Positions 31,584-40,275 of a DNA stretch of 55,021 bases are shown here, in pieces. Source of the stretch: JADLFV01 sp964471555. GTDB lineage: Bacteria; Planctomycetota; Phycisphaerae; Phycisphaerales; Phycisphaeraceae. The notes below the pieces were generated by a model. The model was not told where the DNA came from and made no database searches. It saw only the letters and a program-made list of their open reading frames with translations. The first letter of the stretch is position 1. The number at the start of each line of letters is the position of its first letter. The translations under genes were made by a program, and so were the position numbers. The DNA lies in NCBI GenBank assembly GCA_964471555.1, contig CAYYGM010000008.1:1-55021 (forward strand), read 5' to 3'.

Positions 31584-32657
31584 TCAGAACGCATCGTGGT
31601 CGCTGAAGGTGAACCGCCACTGCTTCAGGTCCGCGCCGGGCGACGGGGCGGTCAGCAGCGTCTTGGGCCAGACCAGAACATAGTAGGTCTCCGACGACAT
31701 GCGGTACCCCGCACCGCGCAACAAATTTCCGGTCGCTGCCCCGGCGCCGTCCAGCCAGCACATCAGGTCGCAGTCAGCAACAATGGCGCGGCGTTCGACT
31801 TCACCCAGCAGCCTGCGCGCCTCGTCGGCCGCGCCTGGCTTGTGCAGCACATCCATCACCACGCCCACGTTGATGCCGCTGCGTTCCGCCTGCCGCCACA
31901 GCACCGCCGCTGCCGGCGTTTGACCGTCACGCGCATCGCTGGTGAGCAGGTGATATTTCCAACCTTCGATCGTGCCGGCAAAGCGACGTGCGAACATCTG
32001 CGGCGACCACACCATGCTGACACGCCCATCCGCCTGTTCGTTGAGCAACTGCGCCACATGTTCTGCCGCGTCGCCGGTCGGATCCATATCCTGCGCATTG
32101 GCATCGCTCGGCCGGCGCAGAGCGAGCGCAGCGCGATACAACGGATCAACCAGTCCCGCCATCGACTGCAAGGTGTGCGACCAACCCTTGTGCCGCGCCA
32201 CCAGTCGGCCCGGACGCAGCGGCTTGATCAGCACCGGCAACGTGCCCACCTGCACGCTGCCCAGCTTCACGTGACTTTCCGCCACGTGCTGCCGCCGTGT
32301 GCCGGTGTAGATCATGTCCAGGCCCAGCTCCTTGATCGAGCGCAGCATGGTCAGCACCAGTTGCGGATACACCATCGCCTTGCGATACGCCTCTTCCACG
32401 AACAGGTGCGCCCAATAGCCCGCCCGCAGCACTTTGTCGCCCCAGCGCAGTTCGCGCAGGTACAGCGTGTTCAGCGCCACCGGCCGCTCGCCGTCGTACG
32501 CCACCCAGCCGACCAGCATCTGCGGATCGAGCCGAAACACGTAGTCGATCACCGCTTGGGATGGATGCTGCCGATCATCGCGCGAGCGCAGCAGCGCCGC
32601 CACTGCGGCGAAATCATCGGGGCCGGCCTGACGAATGGTGATCGGGTTTGACGTCAT
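31584..32657 (-). CDS. GNAT-fold acyltransferase
   Basis: A 357-aa protein with a GNAT N-acyltransferase domain at residues 7 to about 150 (TIRQAGPDDFAAVAALL, GWVAYDGERPVALNTLYLREL, HLFVEEAYRKAMVYPQLV). A second region further on (GVVMDVLHKPGAADEARRLLGEVERRAI) resembles the end of a second GNAT fold. Such proteins occur in polysaccharide loci next to deacetylases, where they re-acylate free amino groups. The ACP gene ends 27 bp upstream, so an ACP-bound acyl donor is a reasonable inference but is not shown. Confidence 0.75.
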   Translation of the reverse strand: MTSNPITIRQAGPDDFAAVAALLRSRDDRQHPSQAVIDYVFRLDPQMLVGWVAYDGERPVALNTLYLRELRWGDKVLRAGYWAHLFVEEAYRKAMVYPQLVLTMLRSIKELGLDMIYTGTRRQHVAESHVKLGSVQVGTLPVLIKPLRPGRLVARHKGWSHTLQSMAGLVDPLYRAALALRRPSDANAQDMDPTGDAAEHVAQLLNEQADGRVSMVWSPQMFARRFAGTIEGWKYHLLTSDARDGQTPAAAVLWRQAERSGINVGVVMDVLHKPGAADEARRLLGEVERRAIVADCDLMCWLDGAGAATGNLLRGAGYRMSSETYYVLVWPKTLLTAPSPGADLKQWRFTFSDHDAF

Positions 32658-32684
32658 CGCTAAACCACCGGTCGCGCACCGGCA

Positions 32685-32924
32685 TCAACCCAGCTTGCGG
32701 CCGACGCACTGGGCGATGTTTTCCACGCTGGTCAATTCGGGAATCTCTTCCGGCGAAAAACTCACGCCGCACTGTTGCTCCAGCGCCAGCACCAGATTCA
32801 GATGGTTGATCGAGTCCCACGCCTCCACCGTCTGCGGGCTGGTGGCGGCATTCACCTGGGTGATATCCAGGTTGAACACGTCGGCCACCGTCTGGCGAAC
32901 CTGGTCCAGTACGTCATCGCTCAT
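32685..32924 (-). CDS. Acyl carrier protein
   Basis: A 79-aa stand-alone carrier protein. The phosphopantetheine attachment Ser38 is in AWDSINHLNLVLALE, the usual DS motif with hydrophobic helix II. The start MSDDVLDQVRQ overlaps the stop of the FkbH-like gene by 4 bp (ATGA), so translation is coupled; the longer frame lacks conservation. It is unlike the housekeeping AcpP, and its gene context assigns it to loading of a short acyl or glyceryl group together with the FkbH-like enzyme for glycan decoration. Confidence 0.9.
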   Translation of the reverse strand: MSDDVLDQVRQTVADVFNLDITQVNAATSPQTVEAWDSINHLNLVLALEQQCGVSFSPEEIPELTSVENIAQCVGRKLG

Positions 32925-34813
32925 GAAGAAGTCTCCGTCAGGGCGGCGCGGCAATCGATCCACGTCGGCACTTTCAAGTCAGTCGTCGTCAGGTCCAGTT
33001 CGTAGCGCACCGCCTCGCCGTCGCGTTCAGCTTCGACAAAGCCGTGGCTGGTGTACACATCCTTGGCCGGTGCGTTTTTGGCGGTGGGGATGAACCAGCC
33101 GCTCAGACTGGTGGCGCCGTGCTGTCTGGCGTAATCGCTGATCGCCGCCAGCATGGCGGTCTCCACCGTGCGGCCGATGACGCGGCAGCTCAGCAGCAGG
33201 GTGTCCAGTTCCCACATCGGGCCGTCAGCGCGGGTGATCGCCAGGCCCACGATGCCGTTGTCGCCGAAGCGATCGGTCACGCGCACGGTGAACACCCGGC
33301 AATTGGCATCGGCGGCAAACTCAGCCATCTGCTGCTCGCTGTAGCGGCGCGTGGTCATGTTGAACTGATTGGTCTTCTGCGTCATCTGGGCGGCCCGCTC
33401 GAGTGAGGCGTCGTTGACCAGCGCGATCTCCATCACCTGTTGCAGCGAGCGGTAGTAATCCTCCAGCGTGGCGGCACTCTCACGCACCGCTTCACGACTG
33501 CGCTGGGCGGCGTACATCTGTCCGCGCCGGCGATCCTCCTGCGACATGGTCAGTCGCTCGAACACCGGCTGACTGCGCAGCAGGGCGCTGTAGGTCGTCG
33601 GATCAGCAGGCAGCTCAATCACCGTAACCTGCGGCAACTGCTGGCGCACCAGTTGGCACTCGGCCGGGTTGTCATCCATGAACGCCAGGGCGTCGATGCC
33701 GATGTTCAACTCTTTGGCGATCTGGCGCAGGTTGCCCGCCTTGTCTTGCCAGTTGATGCGCATGGCGGCAAAGTCATTCGGGCGCAGCAGCATGTGCTCG
33801 TGCTTCTCCAGCACTTCCATGGCGTCGGCCGGGTTGTTCTTGGAGCAGATCGCCAGCAGGATGCCGCGACGGGAAACGTCCAGGATCGCCCGCTGCAACT
33901 GCACGTACAGTGCACCGGGATATTCCACGCCCAGGCGAATGCCCGTCGGCCCGTCCTCGCCCACCACGCCGCCCCACAGCGTGTTGTCCAGATCGCACAC
34001 CAGACATTTGGCGACACGCCCGGTGATCGGATGCAGCAGGCGCAGCCACGCAGCGGCGACGGCAGGCAACGCTTCAGCCCGCATGGGCAGGCGCACGGTG
34101 AGCCACTTCTGGGCGTCGTACCAGTGGGACCGGCCGTGCTCAGCGATCACCGCATCAAAGTCCAGCAGGTACACGCCGTGGCGATCCTGCGCCAGTTGTC
34201 CGAGCGCTTTGTTGATGCGAGCGATGGCCCGGCTCTGCGAGTGATCGATACGCCGGTCCAGTTCACCCTGGCTCAGCGTCGGCGGCTGCTCCAGGCTGTG
34301 CACGATCAGGTGGGCATCGGTGCGCGTGCGCAGGGTGTCGATCCACGTGGTGAACTCGCCGATCACCCGTACCGCCACCGCGTCCGCCTGCTCAGCGGAC
34401 AGATCAGCGAAATCAGACCAAAGCTCGGGCGCGATGTCGCGCGTCTGCACAGCCAGCACCACCACGTTCGGCTTCTGCTGTTGCCAGGCCGCGTTGGGGT
34501 CGAGGATTTCCTGAGCGTAGGCATTGAACTCGCCCAGCGTCACCTTCAGATCGATGCCGCCGACGATGGCGCCGGCCTGCACCAGCGGCAGCACCGGCTC
34601 CAGCGTGAATGATCGCAGCACCACCATTGAGCAGGGCGTCGCTGTGACATGCTCGCGCAACTTGGCAAAGCGCGAAACCACAAACCCCGCCAGCGCGGCA
34701 CTGGGCTGCGTCTGCCAGGCGTGGCGCAACAGGGCCCAGGCATGATCGAACTCGCCGTCAGCCAGATGGCGATCGATCTGCGGGCGCGGGTTGGCGAGCG
34801 GTTGTTGACTCAT
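32921..34813 (-). CDS. HAD-IIIC/FkbH-like enzyme with C-terminal GNAT domain
   Basis: A 630-aa protein. An N-terminal region of about 260 residues resembles the SGNH-like leader of FkbH-type proteins. Then comes the HAD-IIIC core with nucleophile motif CLVCDLDNTLWGG (D274, D276), ICSKNNPADAMEVLEKH, and FMDDNPAECQLVRQQLPQV. The C-terminal part (TNQFNMTTRRYSEQQM... GIVGLAI... LLLSCRVIGRTVE) is GNAT-like. In tetronate polyketide pathways FkbH enzymes take 1,3-bisphosphoglycerate and load a glyceryl group on ACP. The ACP gene here overlaps by 4 bp, so a similar loading step feeding a glycan is likely. The start at 34813 overlaps the VOC gene by 4 bp. Confidence 0.9.
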   Translation of the reverse strand: MSQQPLANPRPQIDRHLADGEFDHAWALLRHAWQTQPSAALAGFVVSRFAKLREHVTATPCSMVVLRSFTLEPVLPLVQAGAIVGGIDLKVTLGEFNAYAQEILDPNAAWQQQKPNVVVLAVQTRDIAPELWSDFADLSAEQADAVAVRVIGEFTTWIDTLRTRTDAHLIVHSLEQPPTLSQGELDRRIDHSQSRAIARINKALGQLAQDRHGVYLLDFDAVIAEHGRSHWYDAQKWLTVRLPMRAEALPAVAAAWLRLLHPITGRVAKCLVCDLDNTLWGGVVGEDGPTGIRLGVEYPGALYVQLQRAILDVSRRGILLAICSKNNPADAMEVLEKHEHMLLRPNDFAAMRINWQDKAGNLRQIAKELNIGIDALAFMDDNPAECQLVRQQLPQVTVIELPADPTTYSALLRSQPVFERLTMSQEDRRRGQMYAAQRSREAVRESAATLEDYYRSLQQVMEIALVNDASLERAAQMTQKTNQFNMTTRRYSEQQMAEFAADANCRVFTVRVTDRFGDNGIVGLAITRADGPMWELDTLLLSCRVIGRTVETAMLAAISDYARQHGATSLSGWFIPTAKNAPAKDVYTSHGFVEAERDGEAVRYELDLTTTDLKVPTWIDCRAALTETSS

Positions 34814-35217
34814 GCTTCGACCAACTCCGTCAGTTGGCGGGTCGGGGTGTAGAACCACGCGATGCGCCGGCCGTCGTACGCCACAGCCGGGGCCGGCGGA
34901 CGCACGATCAGACAACGCTTCTCGCGCAGCATCTGCAACACGGCGTCCAGGTCGTCCACTTCGTAACACACGTGATACGCACCCACGCCCTTGGCCAGCA
35001 CGGAGTGCACGTGCGACTTTTCGTGCAGCGGCGCGATCAACTCCAGCACCACGTCGCCCGGCTGACCGGTGCCGATGAACGCCACCGTCGCCTGTTGAAT
35101 CGGATCATCGTATGGCCCACGCAGCAGCTTGTAGCCGAACATGTCGGCGTAACTCTGCTGAGCGGCCGGCAGGTCCGCCACGGCAATGCCCAGATGATCA
35201 AAGCGAAAGGCGGTCAT
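34810..35217 (-). CDS. VOC-superfamily protein (methylmalonyl-CoA epimerase/glyoxalase-like)
   Basis: A 135-aa single-domain metalloenzyme fold. Likely metal ligands are the His in FRFDHLGIAV, the His in GAYHVCYEVDD, and the Glu in RQLTELVEA. The pattern is nearest to methylmalonyl-CoA epimerase-like members, but the context is not propionate metabolism. It overlaps the upstream glycosyltransferase stop and the downstream FkbH-like start by 4 bp each, so it is an integral part of the glycan-modifying module. A role in epimerising or handling the three-carbon acyl unit is inference. Confidence 0.82.
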   Translation of the reverse strand: MTAFRFDHLGIAVADLPAAQQSYADMFGYKLLRGPYDDPIQQATVAFIGTGQPGDVVLELIAPLHEKSHVHSVLAKGVGAYHVCYEVDDLDAVLQMLREKRCLIVRPPAPAVAYDGRRIAWFYTPTRQLTELVEA

Positions 35218-36524
35218 GACTGTTTCGATCCATCCGTCTCCGCGCTTTTGGCTGCACCCGGCTCGGCCATGGCGGCTTCGATGACATTGCAAAATCGTTC
35301 ACACAAGATACGGCAACTCAATCGACTGTCCACCGCCTGCCGGGCCTTCTGGCCCATGGCTCGCAGCGTCGGCTTCGGGGTGGCGACGATCTGGTTGATC
35401 ACCTTCACCGCGCCGTCCACGTCGCCCTCGGTCACCCGCCAGCCGATGCCTTCAGCGTTCACCAGCTCCGACAGGTGCGACGGATCCGGCGCAAACAGCA
35501 GGATCGGCCGGGCCACCTGCATCGCGCCGTAAATCTTGCAGGGGTGAATCACGCCCACCACCTGCGGCAGCATGGTCACCACGTGCACGTCCGCGGCTGA
35601 GAGCGAATAGCGAATCTGATCCAACGGTTGATACGGCAGCGAGATGATATTGTTCGGGTGATGCTGCTCGATGGCGTCATTGACTTCTTTTTTACCCATG
35701 CCGCCGCCGATGAACATGAACAGCAGATCGTTGCGATCCTGTAAGCGCAGGGCAGCCTGCAGCAGCGTGGTCACCGGGGTGGAGACGCCGTGATTGCCGC
35801 TGTACATGATGATGAACTTGTCATCGGGGTTGTGACGTTTGCGGAAGGGATTGTCGGCGTGCTCGATGCTGTCGAGGTGTTCGCCGTGCGGCCAGGGCGG
35901 CATGATCTCCAGCTTGTCATCGACGGGCAGCTTGCGGTTGAGACGTTCAGCCATGAAGCGATCGAGCGCCACCACGCGCTTGGCCCGGCGCAGGATCATG
36001 CGGTTGAGGGCGTTGAACACCCGGGCGGGAAATGAGGTTTCGGTCAGCCGGCCCATCTCGATCATCTGGTCGGGGTTCATGTCCATCACCCAGTGGGTGA
36101 TCGGCGTCCCGCGCAGCCTGGAGATGAGCACCGCCCCGATCGAGGCCATGGGCGGCGAGGTGCTGACCAGGATGCCCTTGAGGTTGCGCACGAACAGCCC
36201 GCGCACGGTCGCCTGTGCGATCAGCAGCGTCCCGGCCAACAGGCGCAGGGGAATGGATGCTTTGCCGAAGCTGGACAGCGGCAGGCGGCGGATGATCACG
36301 CCGTCGCGCACTTCGCGTTTGGGATATTTCTGTGAAGGATCGTCGTAGCCGCGGTTGGCGCAGTAAACGATCACGCGATAACCACGGCGGGCCATCGCGG
36401 CGGCCGCATCGTGAATGTGCTGACCGACGCTGGCGGGGTCGGGCACATAGACCTGCGTCAGCACCAGCAGGGTGCGGCTGGTGTCGCGGCCCTTGTTGGA
36501 TTCAGGCGGTGGTGATAGAGCCAT
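35214..36524 (-). CDS. Glycosyltransferase family 4 (WcaI-like)
   Basis: A 436-aa GT-B glycosyltransferase starting MALSPPPESNKG. The acceptor half has LVLTQVYVPDPASVGQHIHDAAAAMARRGYRVIVYC. The donor half has FIIMYSGNHGVSTPVTTLLQAA, FMFIGGGMGKKEV, ISLPYQPLDQIRYSLSAADVHVVTM and GVIHPCKIYGAMQVARPIL, the usual nucleotide-sugar site. Probably cytoplasmic face, membrane-associated (hydrophobic stretch near GTLLIAQATVRGLF). It overlaps the acyltransferase gene upstream by 23 bp and the VOC gene downstream by 4 bp, inside the tight minus-strand EPS operon. Confidence 0.9.
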   Translation of the reverse strand: MALSPPPESNKGRDTSRTLLVLTQVYVPDPASVGQHIHDAAAAMARRGYRVIVYCANRGYDDPSQKYPKREVRDGVIIRRLPLSSFGKASIPLRLLAGTLLIAQATVRGLFVRNLKGILVSTSPPMASIGAVLISRLRGTPITHWVMDMNPDQMIEMGRLTETSFPARVFNALNRMILRRAKRVVALDRFMAERLNRKLPVDDKLEIMPPWPHGEHLDSIEHADNPFRKRHNPDDKFIIMYSGNHGVSTPVTTLLQAALRLQDRNDLLFMFIGGGMGKKEVNDAIEQHHPNNIISLPYQPLDQIRYSLSAADVHVVTMLPQVVGVIHPCKIYGAMQVARPILLFAPDPSHLSELVNAEGIGWRVTEGDVDGAVKVINQIVATPKPTLRAMGQKARQAVDSRLSCRILCERFCNVIEAAMAEPGAAKSAETDGSKQS

Positions 36525-37539
36525 GAGCAGTTTTCGTCTGACGTTTGGGCCAGGTGAACAGGAAACCGAGTCCCAGGCGGCGCAGGAGGACGACCAATCC
36601 CAGCGTTCCGAAGACACCCACGATAATGACCAGCGTCAGCGCCGCGTAAGCGTTCAGGTGCAGGATCCTCAGCGCCAGCAGTCTGGCCGCGACGCTGGTC
36701 AGGGCGTGGGCCATGTAAACCTCCAGGGAACAGATCCCAAGCAGGGCAAGGCCGGTCACAGGCGGCAGCACCGCGGTACAGCGGGCCAGCGCCAGCGTGC
36801 CGATGACACCCAGGGACGAAGCGATCAGATGTCCGGGCGGGGTCGCGGTCCAGTCCGCGGTGAACATCCACGTCATGCCCGCCAGTCCCGCCCCCGCGAT
36901 CAGGCCGCAACACCATAGCGGCCAGCGCGACATCCAGGCAATCCAGGGCCGACCCGCCACAACACCCAGGGCGAAGAAGATGCCGAAGCGTGCCAACTCC
37001 GACAAGGAGTCCCACCACTGCGTCCATCCCGCCAGTTCGGCCGCCAGCAGCAGCACGAACACCGTGAGGATGGTCAGTTGGCGATGGTGTTTGATCCCCA
37101 TGGCCGCGGCCGTGATCAGGTACATCAGAAACAGGGCGTACAGGAACCACGTGTGCATCATCGGGCTGTACACCGTCTTCAGCAGCACATCGAGCGAGGC
37201 GACATTGTTCGCCGCGCTGCCCAGCATCCTGACCGCACACCAGGTCACCAGCGTCCAGACCACATAGGGATACGCCACGCGGCGGACCTTGTCCTGCAGA
37301 TACTGGCCGATCGGCCGAACATCGGTTGGCAGAGCGAAGAGACCGGCCATGAAGAAGAAGGTCCGCGTGTGGAACAGATACATCCAGTCGTAGATCGCAT
37401 CCCAGAGTTCGGCCGGCGCGAGCAGGGCCCGATCCTTGAACCCACCGATGCAGTGACTGGCCACCACCAGCACCATGGCCAGGCCCTTGGCGTGGTCAAT
37501 CCATAACAGCCGACGGGAAGGAACAGTTGCGCCAGTCAT
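36502..37539 (-). CDS. Membrane acyltransferase family 3 protein
   Basis: A 345-aa integral membrane protein with about ten helices. The diagnostic opening RRLLWIDHAKGLAMVLVVASHC (WIDxxKGxxmxxVVxxH) holds the conserved His. FHTRTFFFMAGLFAL and PYVVWTLVTW are further family segments. Acyltransferase-3 proteins O-acylate sugars of surface polysaccharides, moving acyl groups across or at the inner membrane. It precedes a glycosyltransferase with a 23-bp overlap. The donor may be acetyl-CoA or the locus ACP; the sequence does not tell. Confidence 0.9.
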   Translation of the reverse strand: MTGATVPSRRLLWIDHAKGLAMVLVVASHCIGGFKDRALLAPAELWDAIYDWMYLFHTRTFFFMAGLFALPTDVRPIGQYLQDKVRRVAYPYVVWTLVTWCAVRMLGSAANNVASLDVLLKTVYSPMMHTWFLYALFLMYLITAAAMGIKHHRQLTILTVFVLLLAAELAGWTQWWDSLSELARFGIFFALGVVAGRPWIAWMSRWPLWCCGLIAGAGLAGMTWMFTADWTATPPGHLIASSLGVIGTLALARCTAVLPPVTGLALLGICSLEVYMAHALTSVAARLLALRILHLNAYAALTLVIIVGVFGTLGLVVLLRRLGLGFLFTWPKRQTKTAHGSITTA

Positions 37540-37595
37540 TCTTTCGCCGTCCGCTTCAGGTCGCGCAGGCGCCCGGCTCAGCCCGCCCGCACCGG

Positions 37596-38579
37596 TCAGC
37601 GGCCGTACTTGGCCACGTACTCGTCATAGATCCACTTGTAGGTTTTTTCCATGCCGTCGCGCAGACGGATGGAGGGCGCCCAGTTCAGGTACTTCTTGAT
37701 CAGCGTGTTGTCGCTGTTGCGGCCGTTGACGCCCTTGGGGGCGCTGAGGTTGTAGGTGCGCTTGAGCTTGATGCCGGCAATGTCCTCGACCATATCGACC
37801 AGGCCGTTGATGGTGACCAGCTCGTCAGAGCCGAGGTTGATCGGCTCGGGCACGTTGCCGTGCAGGATCATGTCGATGCCCTTGAGGCAATCGTCGATGT
37901 ACATGAAGGAGCGGGTCTGGTGGCCGTTGCCCCAGATTTCGATTTCCTTCTTGCCGCCAAGCTTGGCCTCGATGACCTTGCGGCTGATGGCGGCTGGGGC
38001 CTTTTCGCGGCCGCCTTCCCAAGTGCCGTGCGGGCCGTAAACGTTGTGGAAGCGGGCCACGCGGGTGTACATGCCGAAGTCTTCGGTGAAATGGCGGCAC
38101 ATGCGCTCGGTGAACAGCTTCTCCCAGCCATAACCATCTTCCGCCATGGCGGGGTAGGCGTCGGCTTCCTTCAGGGGCACCACGTCCTCGTTCTTCTGCT
38201 TGTCAGCGTTGTAAACGCAGGCCGAGGAGGAGTAGAAGTAGCGATCGACCTTGGCGTCGCGGGCGGCCACCAGCATGTGGGTGCTGATCAGGACGGTCAG
38301 CATGCAGGCAGCCTTGTGGGTCTCGATAAAGCCCATGCCCCCCATGTCAGCGGCCAGGCAATAGACCTCCTGGGCGTCCTGGCAGGCCCGGCGGCAGTTG
38401 GCCAGGTCCTTGAGGTCAGCCACGATGTTTTCCACGTCATCGAAGCATTGGTACCACTCGCTGGTGGGCTTGATATCGACCGAGCGGATCGGCCCGAGGC
38501 CGCGGCGGCGCAGATCGGCCACCAGATGCCCGCCGATGAAGCCACCGCCACCGGCGACGACGTAGTAGCTGTTTGCCAT
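37596..38579 (-). CDS. GDP-mannose 3,5-epimerase-like NAD-dependent epimerase
   Basis: A 327-aa extended SDR enzyme. NAD-binding GGGGFIGGHL is at residues 10-19 (the second residue of the usual GxGG pattern is Gly rather than Ala). Catalytic segments are YSSSACVYNADK and GYGWEKLFTE (YxxxK). The stretch FHNVYGPHGTWEGGREKAPAA, followed by IWGNGHQTRSFMYIDDC, is very like plant and bacterial GDP-mannose 3,5-epimerases, which make GDP-L-galactose or GDP-L-gulose. This points to an L-hexose in the EPS. It is the first gene of the long minus-strand run; an earlier promoter region lies at 38580-38640. Confidence 0.85.
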   Translation of the reverse strand: MANSYYVVAGGGGFIGGHLVADLRRRGLGPIRSVDIKPTSEWYQCFDDVENIVADLKDLANCRRACQDAQEVYCLAADMGGMGFIETHKAACMLTVLISTHMLVAARDAKVDRYFYSSSACVYNADKQKNEDVVPLKEADAYPAMAEDGYGWEKLFTERMCRHFTEDFGMYTRVARFHNVYGPHGTWEGGREKAPAAISRKVIEAKLGGKKEIEIWGNGHQTRSFMYIDDCLKGIDMILHGNVPEPINLGSDELVTINGLVDMVEDIAGIKLKRTYNLSAPKGVNGRNSDNTLIKKYLNWAPSIRLRDGMEKTYKWIYDEYVAKYGR

Positions 38580-39100
38580 GGTTGATTCCTAAAACGTTGT
38601 TAATTAGAAGTTAATGGTCAAAATCCGCCCTCGCCCCCTCCCTGGAGCCCCCCGGTGGCGCGGCGAACGCTAGCATAACCGGACGTTGCGGCCTTTGCTC
38701 ATCCTGCGTCTATCATCGGCCCAGCCGGGCCGCCGCGTCAGTCCCGCCCGGTCCTGAAAAACCAGGGCGGGGTTTGCCAGTTATACTGTCCTCAGCCGCC
38801 CGGGGATCGCGGCCGGGAACTGGAATCTGCCTGCAGGGAAACTTGGCGGGGGGACTACCCATGATCGGCGGCGACTGTTATAATGCTCTAGCTTCCTGCA
38901 ACGCCCAGCGGGGCTTGGTGGGTCAACCCATTGCACGTCCAGAACATGCAAGATGTTCGTCCAGATGTGCAGGAGTTGTATCGCCTTCGAGGAGAACCTT
39001 GCGTCGTTAACGGTGATCCATTACGGACAGGGTGGATATCGTCCTGAACTCGTTCATTCAGTATTCGTTGTGTGCTTCAACCAGTGAAAGGGTTTTTCCC
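38580..39100. other. Intergenic between epimerase and pseudopilin genes
   Basis: No gene seen. A GC-rich hairpin (CCCGCCC...GGGCGGG, about 38745-38771) and a TATAAT box (38879-38884) lie on the plus strand. The latter may start a pseudopilin transcript with a leader of about 210 nt. The frame leading into the pseudopilin from 39032 is judged not translated. Confidence 0.4.
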
Positions 39101-39940
39101 ATGCAGAAACGTGTCAAGCAATTTGGTTTTACGCTGATCGAGCTGCTGGTGGTCATCAGCATCATCGCGCTGCTGGTGGGCATCCTGCTGCCGGCGTTGG
39201 GAGCAGCTCGCCGGGCCGCTCGCCAGGGTCAGAGCAATACGCAGGTCCGCGGTATCCACCAGTCCATGGTGATGTACTCCCAGGGCAATCGCACCTGGTA
39301 CCCCGGCTTCAACAGCCGCGGTGAAAACGCCGCCGCCGGCGCCGCCACCGATCCAATCGGAACGATGTCGGGTGGTGCTGTCGAGCACCGCTACGGCGTG
39401 ATGCTGGGCAATGCCTACTTCACCGGAGAGTATGCCATCAGCCCGGCGGAAACTGCCACCAAGATCATCTGGACCACGCAGCAGGTCACTTCGGCCAATT
39501 ACTCGTTTGCCATGATCAAGGTCTCCGGCCAGGATGTCGCCGGTCCGGTCACAAACAACATCGGCCGCCGCGAAGAATGGCGACAGACGCTTAACGGCCA
39601 AGCGGTGATCATGACTGATCGACTTCGCTCTTCGAGTCTAGCCGACAGCGTGGGTGGCGCAACAGCGGCGCCAATCGATCTGTCCAGCATTCACACGGAT
39701 CTGAACAGTGGCCAATGGAATGGTTCGATCGGCTGGAACGACAACCACGTGAAGTTCTCGTCAACCCCCGAAGTCACCACCAAGTACACCGCCAACAAGG
39801 GTGTCATCGAGGGTGACCAGATCTATGGATTCCAGCAGGGAACAGCAACTTATAGCGGTAACTGGGCTTCGGATAACATGAACGACTACAACTGCTTCAT
39901 GGTATACCGCAACGTGAACATCAATTTCACGGCTGATTGA
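39101..39940 (+). CDS. Pseudopilin-like secreted protein
   Basis: A 279-aa protein. The start MQKRVKQFGFTLIELLVV has GAAAGGG about 10 bases upstream. The leader ends in Gly, followed by the FTLIE cleavage/methylation site and hydrophobic helix VVISIIALLVGILLPALGAARRAARQGQS, the standard prepilin form. The body has GWNDNHVKF, the counterpart of the DGHV segment in related planctomycete proteins. It is a lone gene followed by a strong terminator and stands at the border of the EPS locus; no pilus assembly genes are near. Confidence 0.88.
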   Translation: MQKRVKQFGFTLIELLVVISIIALLVGILLPALGAARRAARQGQSNTQVRGIHQSMVMYSQGNRTWYPGFNSRGENAAAGAATDPIGTMSGGAVEHRYGVMLGNAYFTGEYAISPAETATKIIWTTQQVTSANYSFAMIKVSGQDVAGPVTNNIGRREEWRQTLNGQAVIMTDRLRSSSLADSVGGATAAPIDLSSIHTDLNSGQWNGSIGWNDNHVKFSSTPEVTTKYTANKGVIEGDQIYGFQQGTATYSGNWASDNMNDYNCFMVYRNVNINFTAD

Positions 39941-39997
39941 TGCGTTGGGGATGGATTGTCTGAAATCGCCTACAGGCGAAAGCCCAGAACAAAATGA

Positions 39998-40029
39998 GGT
40001 CGTCGCCATTATATGGCGGCGACCTTTTT
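39998..40029 (+). terminator. Rho-independent terminator after the pseudopilin
   Basis: An 11-bp stem, GGTCGTCGCCA / TGGCGGCGACC (one G-T pair), with a 5-base loop and five T residues, lies 57 bp after the stop codon. Confidence 0.9.
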
Positions 40030-40275
40030 CTTGACTTGGTCAACACGAAACACATAGTGATTTTGTTGTATTGTTGACTTGTCACCTGACGTATCGGCGC
40101 TGGCAGCCCAATCAAGCTGAGGCTGAATATCATCGATAACAATGCAATCGTCGTTCGTCGCACGGTGATAACGAGAGTATCCTTATGCTCTTATGGACAG
40201 CTCGTGGAATTGCCCGAGATACGTCTGCCGAACATTCAGTACGGGTCGGCTGCCAGCAGATGGAATGCATGAGTA

